64,000 nucleotides of DNA from Pomphorhynchus laevis. Taxonomy: Eukaryota; Acanthocephala; Palaeacanthocephala; Echinorhynchida; Pomphorhynchidae. Numbering within the stretch: position 1 is the first letter of the stretch; each line of letters opens with the position of its first letter. The position numbers were made by a program, and so were the translations under genes. The notes under the pieces are model-generated. The model ran no database searches and was not told the DNA's origin. It worked only from the letters and a program-made list of their open reading frames with translations. Location of the stretch: contig WNNJ02002681.1 of assembly GCA_012934845.2 (NCBI GenBank), positions 62,001 through 126,000 of the forward strand, written 5' to 3'. Below, piece after piece: positions 1-10,279 of this stretch.

Positions 1-2090
1 TAAAATTAAATAAAAAGTTAAGTATGAGGTAAAATCAACTAGCGGGAAAATCAAATACGATATATAAATACAGGTGTTTGAACATTCAAAACATAAAAAG
101 AGTACAATTTGGCAACACAATAGAAAGCGTAATTTTTATTTTTGATTTGGCATAAAGCATCTTAAAACATCTGTAAAAAACAATAAATTGTAAGTTACCT
201 AATTTAGTGGTATTTAAAAAACTTTTAATGCGTTTACAAATTCTTCATCTTTGCAATTGATCGTTTAGGCCCAGAAAGGAAAAAATGGATTTTTATTTTA
301 AAATAATTTTTGGAGCAGTATTTTAAAAAATTATATGGAACTACAGGATTGTACTACATATGTTGTTTTATTCGATAGATAAATAATAAAATTGCACAAT
401 ATTTATAAAGCTTGAGTTGACCCAAGTCTAAGTTTAGATTTCAGAATTGATAACTCCGTAATTTATTAAAAGAAACATATTGTGTGGATATAAAAATACT
501 AACAGCTAATTACATTCGTAAAAGTCATAATGATGCTATATAAATATAACATATATAACATATATGTTATATATGTTATATTAATATTAATATAACAAAT
601 TAATGCAAAATTGAATATAAATTGTTGTAAACCAGTAATTAGTTTTATTATGAATTAGTTTTTTAATTCATCTCCTTGATGAATATCGCTTCTAGAATTC
701 GTAAATTTACAACATTACGTTCTTTTATTAAAGCCTTTGTATTATCAATAATTTCAGTTTTAGATACCTTAATGTTATGTTCATCTTCTATATGCTTATT
801 AATCGCACCGCTATATGAATGTTTAGTCATTCGTGAATACAACCGTTGCTTCGTATAACCAATATAAATGTTAGAACTGACCTTACATTCAGCTTTGAAC
901 ATGTGAATTGGTATACAGTGTTGTGCAAGGGTCTTTGAAACAATTTTTCAATATTATGTGGCTAAGTTTCAGGCTCTTATAATACATAATTGAATTTTAC
1001 TAGTTTTTCTGATGTAACTTCTTACTTCATTATATAACGTAATTTGTTTTCTTGCAAACGGAATGCAGATGTGTATTGGACACAATAATACACTATTTAT
1101 TTATTAGTATTTGGATGCGGCTGTCGCACCTATGGTTCCTTAGTTTTTAGAAAATTCCCGATCATTCTATCAACAAATCCAAATAACTAGTTATTATCGA
1201 CAAGAATTTGTCTATTTCGTTCTAATTCCTTATGCTATTCATTCCAGTTAGTGCAAATACGATAGGCTTGGTGAAGTAGCGATTTGATAACACTCTCTTT
1301 GTATTTGAGCGGGCATATTAAAAATTCGGACACTGACCATCATAAGTGCTTTTTTCTGTATACCGAGCACTCAAATTTATTGTCATTATTGTTGACAAGT
1401 ACGTCGAGGAACGGTAATACAGTTTAGTTTTCAAACTCAACCGTAAAATGAAGGCATGAGGATTGCTCAAACTTTCGCTTAAGCTCAATTACATTTTCAG
1501 CATTATCTGCACATATGAAAAGATCATCGACATATCGAATGTAAAATGGCATTTTATTTTTGTCTCCTGTAAATATTTTTCTCTCCAAGTGATCCACATA
1601 AAGGTTGGCTATTGTTGGTCCCAATACAGATCCCATGCAACTCCATCAACTTGTTTGTATGTATATCCATTAGGACATGTAAATATAGATTTATTTAAGC
1701 AGATTGGTTACGCGACGCAACGGTTGTATTCACGAATGACTAAACATTCATATAGCGGTGCGATTAATAAGCATATAGAAGATGAACATAACATTAAGGT
1801 ATCTAAAACTGAAATTATTGATAATACAAAGGCTTTAATAAAAGAACGTAATGTTGTAAATTTACGAATTCTAGAAGCGATACTCATCAAATAGATGAAT
1901 CCTACAATCAATCGCAAAGATGAAGGATTCGTAAAGGCATTAAAAGTTTTTTAAATACCACTAAATTAGATAACTTACAATTTATTGTTTTTTTTTTATT
2001 TTACAGATGTCTGAAGATGTTGCGCTTTTTGTTGTGTTGCTAAATTGTACTCTTTTCATGTTTTAGATACGGGTGTATTACGAATATATA
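1..2090. mobile_element. Penelope-like element, inverted (head-to-head) partial copies
   Basis: Two pieces of one PLE lie in opposite orientation. On the minus strand, 1424-1636 encodes a reverse-transcriptase fragment (GSVLGP motif, then the YVDD catalytic box), RT tail sequence continues to about 1130, a GIY-YIG-type endonuclease fragment follows at 663-902, and the 3' untranslated part at about 60-250. On the plus strand, 1716-1893 repeats the same endonuclease segment almost base for base and 1897-2080 repeats the 3' untranslated part, giving inverted repeats of about 180 and 190 bp. AT-rich DNA with a perfect AT palindrome (about 541-596) sits between the endonuclease and tail of the left copy. 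PLEs are retroelements whose RT resembles telomerase and whose nuclease is GIY-YIG. The copy is partial, broken and not functional. Confidence 0.8.
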
Positions 2091-2099
2091 AATACAAAT

Positions 2100-2930
2100 A
2101 AATATTAATTAAAAATTAATAATTTTTATAATTGAAAATTTTTATTTATAAAGGAAACATTTTGCATGCAAATTTAAGTTTCATTTATGTAGTATCAGAA
2201 ATAAAGTCAATCCTTCATTATATTACAAAATTATTACAAAATATTTTAAATATTTAAATATTTGATGGTTTATTTAAAAAATAAATCATTCTAGGCTCAA
2301 TCACAAAAAGCTAATTTTTCTTTTACAAAAGTTAAATTTTCAAAACAGCAATAAGCAGTCATTGAGATAAATAGTGCTTGAATTTTATATGTAATATATA
2401 ATTAAATAATTTGAAAATTATGAAACTATATTTAGCTTAGTTAAAAGTTTAAAAGGTATGATTTTTAAATTTAATGTCAAACTAATAATTACGGTGGAAT
2501 AAACTTTCGGTTGTTTTTAATTTTTAATTGATCTAAGGTAAAAATTAAACAATTTCACAATTTCAGCAATTTTAATTGTCAATGTGAAAAAATATATTTC
2601 AACGCAAAATCTTATTATACGCCAGCATTATATTAATTTCATTAAATGTCGAAATGCATGAAACCCCTAATAATGATAAATTATACACATGAATTCAACA
2701 AAACACAATGTATTCTGTACATTTACAGAGACAGTATTAGAACGCTGTTATTAAATTGTATACACATAGAAACAGAGAATATTTCATTATTCACAAAACA
2801 ATATCTCAATTACGAATTCAGAAATTGCATATTTTATTCTCTCTGGAAAATAATCAGCGGAATTCTGTAAAAACACAAGATATCGATCAGAAGAAATGCT
2901 TTCACAATTAGTTACTTAGCAGCGTGCTAT
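2100..2930. other. AT-rich intergenic stretch upstream of the fascin gene
   Basis: I see no supported gene. The longest open stretch (2646-2870, +) has no recognisable domain and low-complexity AT-rich codons. The last 100 bases before the fascin start are richer in GC and probably hold its 5' untranslated region and promoter, but no clear TATA or initiator element could be fixed. Confidence 0.5.
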
Positions 2931-2980
2931 AGAGAGAGACTAACGGCGAGCACTGCCCTTTAGTTTGTTTTCAGCTAAGG

Positions 2981-4912
2981 ATGACTACTGTCGCTAATCA
3001 GCAATTAAATAATGATTTTATTTTAGGTTTACTAAACTCTAACAGCAAATATCTTACAGCCGAAAGTTTCGGTAACCAAATCAACGCCTCAGGTAATCAT
3101 TTTAAAAGTAGACAAAAATGGAAGCTTACCTGGTGTGATTTTCAGGACAACGCTGTTGTCAATGGAAATAATACAGTACAGCCTATTAACAATGGAAATT
3201 GTAGGGTTCAACAACAGCAACACCAGCAGATTACCAATGTGATTGCACTTTCGAGTGTAATTCAGAAGTGCTTTGTCGCAGCCGATAAAAACGGCAACAT
3301 AAATTGCTATAACACCAATTTGAGTAAAGAATGTATGTTCTTTTTACATGTAAACAATAACGGCAAATGGTCATTCCAGCATTGTCAATTAAAACAATAT
3401 CTTGGTGGGACGGATGACATGCTTAATTGTAATAGCCGCGTTCCTATATGGTGGACTGTCCAATTTGACTGGCCAGTTACCGTAAGCATATATAATTTTA
3501 ATCGAAAACGATATGTTCAAGTTTTGCACCGACAAAATGATGATTGTTTTTACCTAGCCGCAACGAACAAGCAAGGATGGTCTACAAGGTCGGTATTTAG
3601 TTTAAGATTCTCGCCTGAAAATGGTCATTACGCTATGTTTTCAGTTATGGTAAATGCGTTTCTTAATGAAGACGGGACATTAACAATGTACAGTAAGGAT
3701 TCAAATCCATTTATCCTAAATATTCGAGTTCATAATCGTAAATTTGTTTTTAAGCTTAGTTCACCGATAGATATCGACAGTAAAACGCTATCGGTATGTG
3801 GTCACAGATCAGAGCTAGAGTTTAAGTGTCAATGCGGAACAGGGGATAGTTGCTTTTTTGCCATTGAGCAAGCACGATTTCAATTTTTTATGCGATCGAT
3901 TTTAAACGATAAATACTTATCAACACGTCAAGGTTTATCAGTTATAGCGAATCAAACGTATCCAAACGATAACAATGAAACATTTCAGTTGAATCCAGTT
4001 CCTTCGCAACTTCTGCATTCATCAAATGAAATGTGTTTGCTAAACAAATATCCACTGTACAAAATATCAGATCATAGTGAACGCTTCTGGGCAATTGTTA
4101 ATAACATGTTAATTACACAGGATCTTAATAAATCAGTTAAATCGGTTGATCATCTTAACAAGCATATCGCAGCAAGCACGAAGACCAGTGACATAATGAT
4201 ACAACATAATATATTTAGAATAGATCAATCAATTACAGGTAATTCAATTATATATGTTTACGATGTTTTGGAAAATGATTTTAAGCAACTGATTCAACTA
4301 CCAACAGGGTACTTTAAAGCTAGTTCTGCAACCAACGGTGACCACATGAATAAGAACAATAATGAAGCGATTGAACGAGCTAACACTGATACGAAATATA
4401 CCGCAGATGGGAAACTTTGTAACTGCGTCAGCCTAACTCTAAACAACAGACGGATCATAGCGTTACGCTGCCAATTCGGTTACATTGGATTTAGTCAAAT
4501 TTCTTCAAAATTTGACTATAATAGGAGTGTCATTAATCCAGACCTAGGAGGTAGCAGAAAAATTGCGTGCAACCTAACTAATCCAGAGTATTTTACTCTC
4601 GAATATGATGCAGACTCATTAGATGGATACGTTATCTGGCAAAATGTGGATAAATACCATTTATTTATATGCCATAGCGAAAATGGTTTAATTTTGAGTA
4701 ACTTGTCTACCGAATGCGTTTGCAAATACTCTAATGATAAACAAGATCCCGCAAGGAAAGCTGTTTTTCATGTAATTATATATATGGACGGAATGCATAT
4801 ACTGCTGTCAACGAGGTGCAATGACGGATTGCATAAATATGTACAAACTTATAAAGATGGTCATGTTGGATTCACGACTGATAAAAACAATGCTTCTATA
4901 ATTCAAATTTAA
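2981..4912 (+). CDS. Fascin-family actin-bundling protein, single exon
   Basis: A 643-residue open frame with clear fascin signatures. Fascins are cytoplasmic proteins of four beta-trefoil domains that cross-link actin filaments into tight parallel bundles. Near the N terminus the first trefoil reads GLLNSNSKYLTAESFG followed by INASG, as in animal fascins. At about residues 100-150 come VAADKNGN and YLGGTDDMLNC (fascins have YFGGTED..LSC). At about residues 310-330 YLSTRQGLSVIANQ and NETFQLNP match the hallmark STRQG/ETFQL segment of trefoil 3. At about residue 490 NRRIIALRCQFGYIGF matches the start of trefoil 4. The C-terminal half is diverged and carries Asn-rich, low-complexity insertions (about residues 380-480), which explains the length beyond the usual 490-530. 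The start is the first ATG of the frame and immediately precedes the fascin fold. No introns are needed. A possible polyadenylation signal (aataaa) lies at about 5085. Confidence 0.85.
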   Translation: MTTVANQQLNNDFILGLLNSNSKYLTAESFGNQINASGNHFKSRQKWKLTWCDFQDNAVVNGNNTVQPINNGNCRVQQQQHQQITNVIALSSVIQKCFVAADKNGNINCYNTNLSKECMFFLHVNNNGKWSFQHCQLKQYLGGTDDMLNCNSRVPIWWTVQFDWPVTVSIYNFNRKRYVQVLHRQNDDCFYLAATNKQGWSTRSVFSLRFSPENGHYAMFSVMVNAFLNEDGTLTMYSKDSNPFILNIRVHNRKFVFKLSSPIDIDSKTLSVCGHRSELEFKCQCGTGDSCFFAIEQARFQFFMRSILNDKYLSTRQGLSVIANQTYPNDNNETFQLNPVPSQLLHSSNEMCLLNKYPLYKISDHSERFWAIVNNMLITQDLNKSVKSVDHLNKHIAASTKTSDIMIQHNIFRIDQSITGNSIIYVYDVLENDFKQLIQLPTGYFKASSATNGDHMNKNNNEAIERANTDTKYTADGKLCNCVSLTLNNRRIIALRCQFGYIGFSQISSKFDYNRSVINPDLGGSRKIACNLTNPEYFTLEYDADSLDGYVIWQNVDKYHLFICHSENGLILSNLSTECVCKYSNDKQDPARKAVFHVIIYMDGMHILLSTRCNDGLHKYVQTYKDGHVGFTTDKNNASIIQI

Positions 4913-6480
4913 TTTTATGGTGATATTATGTTGCTGTTAAGTAAAAATTATCTATTCATATTCTTGGTAACGATAGAAGTCATACCGTAATTCTAGTCTT
5001 AATGTGTTTTGTATAAATGGCTTATGAATTAATAACGATAATTAAATTAACAAATTATCTCCTTCTTAAGGCGTTGCGGAACACAATAAATAACAACATT
5101 TGGCCATTAGACCCGAAAGAATTCATTTAATTTTTCAGGTAGATTTAATTTAATTATAAAAAAGTAAATTGCAAAGAGCGAAATTTGGATGTTTTCATAC
5201 ACAACTAAATGACAACAAAATATATAATAAAAATTTAAATGTTTACATCGTATAAAACTTTGTAGAGTCTGTACATTTAGGATTTAAGTTACGAAAAGTA
5301 AAATAGGTAGACATATTAAGATATATTGCGTTAAGCCTGAATATTTAAACAGATTAATTTCATCATAGTTACATTATAGTTCCATATAATTGATTTGCGG
5401 GTGAATTTTGCTGATTAATTTACTGATTAATCTAATTATTCAGTCAGAATAATTAGATTAGGTAGTTAGACAGGAAGGACAAGTAATACCCCAAAATCAT
5501 ACATCCTAAAATGTTAAAATATTTAAAAATGTTAACATTAAAATATTAAATACTAAAATATTAGAATATTTGAAAATAGTAAAAGATATAAATCAACACA
5601 ATAATATTAAAAATAAATTTAAACTCTTAAGCGGAAAATTTTTATGGATGGATAATAATATACTGTGTATTAGAATAAGATACTTGAAAATCAAATGACC
5701 TATCCCGAGAAGGTGTGTCATTATAGCTGGTGATTTTAATATATTAGAATATAATACGCTAGATAAGCAAATTATCTAGATTTGAACAATTATCTAAACA
5801 TGGACAAGCAGGACAAGTAATACACTTAAAACATACATCTTAACATATATATTTTAAAAGCCATTCATTATTTTTAATGATCCTGCTAGTTATATTGTTA
5901 AGTATGATCATAAATTTATAATATAAATTGATCGTATAATATAAATGTTTTTCACAAATAAAGATAAACGTTTAACTCTTTTTGTTATCTACTTTATAAT
6001 AATTTGATAATAATTATATTTTTGATAATATATATTATATACTAATATACTACATATTATGTCTAATATTAATATCATAAAATAAATGATATAAATACAT
6101 TATTATGTTTTATTTGTTTTCTATTCTTTCCATATCTTTAGAAATATCGATTCGATAAAGTTTTTGATTGTCATATAGTAATAAATTTGTGGATATCGTC
6201 GTCTAATAAAAACCTTTTTTAATCATTTTCGTATTCTACAAGATAATAAACCCTTGATAAAATAAAATTCGTCGACTACTTTTAATGATGTCGACAGTAG
6301 TTGATAAAATTAATAAAATCAATTTAATTTTCCAATGTGATTTTCGTAATTTAAGTTCTACTTGAGCGATAAAGGTGTCTAGTTGCTGTTTTCTATTACG
6401 CATGACATATAGGCATCAAATTATCTGATAGGAAGAATTATTTTTAAACTCTGAGCAGTTTAAAACTATCTAAACTTGAA
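4913..6480. other. AT-rich intergenic DNA with dispersed-repeat pieces
   Basis: No coding signal. It contains a near-palindrome at about 5408-5465, two related copies of a roughly 45-bp segment (5467-5512 and 5799-5846, sharing aggacaagtaata), and one copy of a dispersed repeat found again at 26.55 kb. Confidence 0.6.
5571..5693 (+). repeat. Dispersed repeat, copy 1 (second copy at 26549-26670)
   Basis: About 120 bp beginning gaaaatagtaaaa and containing aaactcttaagcggaaaatt recur in the same orientation at 26549-26670 with scattered differences. No coding capacity and no terminal structure are visible, so the family is unassigned; it may be the tail of a longer element. Confidence 0.7.
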
Positions 6481-6489
6481 ACAGTTTAG

Positions 6490-7170
6490 AATTGCCATCG
6501 CCTTCCTTGCGTGGCTTTGCTAACATTTCTCGGATTAATTATATGCTCGTCTCTAAAACAGGAGACGAGCCTCTCTCTCCTTCTCATCATTTGCTTATAA
6601 ACTGGTTGGTTCTTGTTATCGAATTCTCCATGACATTCGTCGCATTCGAAAAACCACAAATGTTTCCATTTCCAACACTCTAATGTCCTCCCACCTGCTA
6701 CCTCGTCTTGACTGTTCCATCTCACTTTCCTCAAACTCCCAATCTTGTGTTACTGCCCCTCTGTATCGCTTTCTTCGCACTGCAAGCCGCATACTTCTTC
6801 GATGCCAGGGTTTTGATCTAATTTCCAACGACCTTATTAACTTTCATTGGCTCAATGTACGGAATCGAGTTTTATATCACTCTGCCGTTCTTGATTTTCG
6901 TTTACTTTATCACCCCTCCGTATTTTCACCTTAAATTGCACTATGCTGAATATTCGTCTCCCAGAGCACTTCGCCCAAACAATCAGTTCCTGTTATACGT
7001 TCCTCGTCATCGTACGAACTTTGGCCTGCGTTCCTATTTCATTTTGCCTCTCATTTGGAATTCTCTCCTCTTAAATTTCGTTGCCAGCCTAACCTTACTA
7101 CCTTTAAATTCATGCTTCGTACCTTTCTACGGAGTAACCAGACCCAGCAGCTCAGCTAGCAATAATATTC
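6490..7170 (+). mobile_element. LINE 3' end (RT C-terminal region), pyrimidine-rich family
   Basis: A GC-richer island whose plus strand is C/T-rich like the LINE pieces at 56.9-58.0 and 59.6-61.5 kb. In shifting frames it encodes the conserved end of a CR1/Jockey-type reverse transcriptase: a segment near 6610-6650 resembles the RDIRRIR region of the copy at 57.4 kb, and about 6990-7080 gives LLYVPRHRTNFGLRSYF then PLIWNSL, equivalent to the typical R..S.....LWN.LP end of these ORF2 proteins. The open frames 6492-6683, 6683-6934 and 6855-7277 are pieces of it in different frames. It is a 5'-truncated, decayed copy. Confidence 0.7.
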
Positions 7171-7279
7171 AAATTTTTCATCGTTCCAACGTCGACTACG
7201 TGGTACGGACTTCAGCCACATCATTTTTTTTATTTTTTGTTTATTTCAGTGGATTTGTAAGAAAGATATTTGCATGAGC

Positions 7280-8590
7280 CACTTAAAAATTAATAACTAT
7301 ATATCTATCGGGCAATACTTTGAAGGTAGTACAAATTCGTTTCATTCTGATCATAATAATGATGAGATAGTATTGACCCTATGTAATTTAAACTTTTGAA
7401 GAAACACTTCAATTTACATATATCTCTTTCTTGTAGATCTTGGTATGGTGTAATAAATTATGTCGTTATTATATGCAGTGTTTGTTTCGCTATACAATAT
7501 TCGTCGAATTACAAAATGTGCCAAACTCGTATCCTTAACACTAACGGATGCATAAATCTACCCATGATGAAAAATCAGGCCATCTGGATTATCAGTTAGA
7601 AATAATAAATTAATTTTGAAAAGTTAATGTTTAGTTTCCATGGTAACAAATCCAAATAGACGGTCTCCTTTTTAACAACAAGTATCAAAGAATAATTAAC
7701 GTAACGAATTTTCTTTGTTGACCTAATGCATCATCATCAACAACATCAACCGCCGCAGCACCAGCATAGATTTCATCCATTTATGAGATACCATCCAATA
7801 TCAATATTTGAATACTATCTTATTTATATTGAACTATTAATTATACTAACAATGATATGTCAACGATTTAGAATAATATGCGGGATGATCTTGGTATTAT
7901 ATTTGTGTAGATTACTAGTTGTCTAATTAATATAAAAGCAAATAAACATGTTCAACTATTTTTCTTTGTTTGTAAATTTTATGGAACAGTGAATATAAAG
8001 TATGTTAATATAAATAGAATTTTTAAGATATTAAGGATCAGTTAACAACAATATAAATTTCTGAATTATTACAAATGAATTATTAACAATAAAAGTTAAA
8101 TTTTGAAATATTAAATATAATAATATATATGAACATTAAATATATTTCGCCTAGTATCTCATAGACTTACAATGTTTATTGCGTATCGATATTTTATACT
8201 CACAATTCAGGAATTTATGGATTGTGAGGCACAGCGTGTATCATTCTTTCGTGATTTTATATTTCCGTTTCTCGTAATATTTATGTTGTTATTACCGTTT
8301 ATTCGCTAAATTTATGGTGCTATTTGATATTACTTCACACTCTTTGTTTATTGATACATTTAAAATTTTAGTATTTGAATATTTCAAATAATTTTACAAA
8401 CCTCAAACTTTCTGTACAAAATACATTATATATAATTTTAGACAAAACAAAATTGTCATGCTTTCTTATAAATCAAAAAATTCACAAATTGTGGTCTTAA
8501 GACAAAGGCCTCACTGAAATTTATTGCTTGTAGATTATAACACACTCATCTTTATTACAATAATGGTGTCGTAGGGTTTCAATTTAAAGC
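7280..8590. other. AT-rich stretch without supported genes
   Basis: Two short open frames occur. 7396-7599 has nothing recognisable. 7726-7926 starts with a His/Gln/Pro-rich run and continues into a hydrophobic stretch; no family is recognised and chance is likely. No RNA gene or element end is evident. Confidence 0.5.
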
Positions 8591-8592
8591 TA

Positions 8593-8653
8593 ATGGGCGA
8601 AGCAAACGTCGCCGTTTAATTCAATTGACTACTTTATCTACAAGAACGTAAAA
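8593..8653 (+). repeat. 60-bp direct repeat, left copy (right copy 10839-10899)
   Basis: The segment starting aatgggcgaagcaaacgtcg recurs at 10839-10899 in the same orientation, about 93% identical over roughly 60 bp. The two copies flank the minus-strand reverse-transcriptase remnant at 8846-10260. They could be an old long target-site duplication, or one repeat family split by insertion. Confidence 0.75.
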
Positions 8654-8845
8654 TTTGCCACGTAAAAATAAATCGTTTTTTAATAAATGAGTTTTGAAAG
8701 CCATCTAGTTTCTTTTATAAAATAAGTTAAAATGAATTTTGAAAACCATCTAGTTTTTTTATAAAATAAGTTATTATTATATATACAATTATAATAAGCA
8801 CGTATCCCTAGCATTTGAAAATCAAGATTAAAATATATATTTAAA

Positions 8846-10260
8846 TTATTTCCGCACTACTGCTTCCATCTCCTCGTAACGGTATTGCCACACATTTTCT
8901 TCTGGGTGCACGGAAACAGTATGATGCGGCTCGTGCAGGGCGATTCTCAACCTTGATCGTATTCCGGCTAAGACTTCTCCATAACTTCTTTCGTGTTTGA
9001 GAGAAATCTTTCTCGCCATTGTCTTCAGAAGTATGGAGGTAGTAGGTGCGATTGCTCCGTTAGTTGTGAATATAACTGGGCAGAACGACGAATGCTCGAT
9101 TTCAGTGATCTTTTCCTCGTATTTAGCCTTCTTTCTTTGCTCGTGATATTCGAATGTAAAGTGATTGAAACCTGTAAAGTGATTTGTTCTTTTCAATGCA
9201 CCGCTTTTCTTTCATTTGCATCACGTATGGCTCTCAAAACATTAGTTTGTGCTAACTGCACTATTTCGGGACCACCAGAATCGTCGTACGCTTGGCACAG
9301 CAATTTCGCGCCTTCAAATTGGGTAAGTGCCTTGATTTGAGGATCTCGAAAGCCCAAACCCCCTAGTTTTGCCGGCAATGCCAATATCGAACGATCAGTA
9401 GATGTCGGTTCGTGTCCCGTAACTTTAGTGGAAAATGCGCTGAAAATGAGGTCAGTCATGGGCACAAAACAGGCCGGGTCACACAGAGTCGTGCGACAGA
9501 TGTGTGTCCATTTTGCTTGAACAGCATGTACGAAGGCTACATAGCATGAGTATGAGTCTAGCTCTGAGATAGACATCAAATTTGTAATGAGCTCTTTCCA
9601 AACATCAACTGATCTTTTGACAAAGTTCTCGATGAAATTAGTATCACCAACAGGGCTCCCCAGTATTTTTAATCCGCATCGGTGTAATTGTACTCCTTCG
9701 TTTTGTAGCGTGTATGTTTCCAGATCGTGAACGTGATCATGGACTAGGAGTTTGGTCTTGGCCGGATTGACATGATAGCCATATTGTGGTCCTATCTCTT
9801 TAAGCAGCATCCATACTCTTTGCAGATCAACAAGATTCCCAACAAAATTGCCGTCATCAACATACCATCATTGGAATACGATGGGTATATGCGCCTCAAT
9901 TCGTTTTATCAGTGCTAGCGATGAAACGGCGAACGCAGCCATAGCGAGGGGATATCCTTTAGTGAACCCCTTACGTGATAAAATCACATCTCCTTGACAT
10001 GCCGTCACGGCGTCATTGGAGTACGAATTCTGAAGAGCAACTTTCAATGCCGGACATACATGTCCGATGTTAGCTAGCATCAGTTTGCGGTTCGCCGTGT
10101 TAAACGCGTTCGATGCGTCTACTGAAAGAATCGCAAGATTAGTGTCACTACTAAAATTGACGCTGTATCGAGTGAATGGCGTATTCGATTCCATCTCTTT
10201 GGCCGGCACAACATTGTAGTTTTCCCGATACAATCTGTAGATTCGACCTTGTAACCTCCA
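8846..10260 (-). mobile_element. Reverse-transcriptase retroelement remnant, family unassigned
   Basis: On the minus strand three consecutive open stretches (9868-10233, 9193-9810, 8846-9196) encode successive parts of one reverse transcriptase. The first has the palm motif A region (ILSVDASNAFNT) and the KGYPLAMAAFAV box. A YVDD-type box follows near 9860. The second holds a YGYHVNPAKTKLLV segment and LALPAKLGGLGFRDP. The third holds EIEHSSFCPVIFTTNG. This architecture is typical of a divergent RT family I remember from cnidarian and other invertebrate genomes, but I cannot name the clade. No gag, integrase or LTR is seen. It is a broken fossil in about three pieces, truncated at its 5' end. 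Confidence 0.75.
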
Positions 10261-10279
10261 TTATTGTCTTGCCAATTGT

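Noticed and set aside
7726-7926. His/Gln-rich 66-residue frame
   Set aside because: Low complexity then random hydrophobic sequence; no splice or family support.
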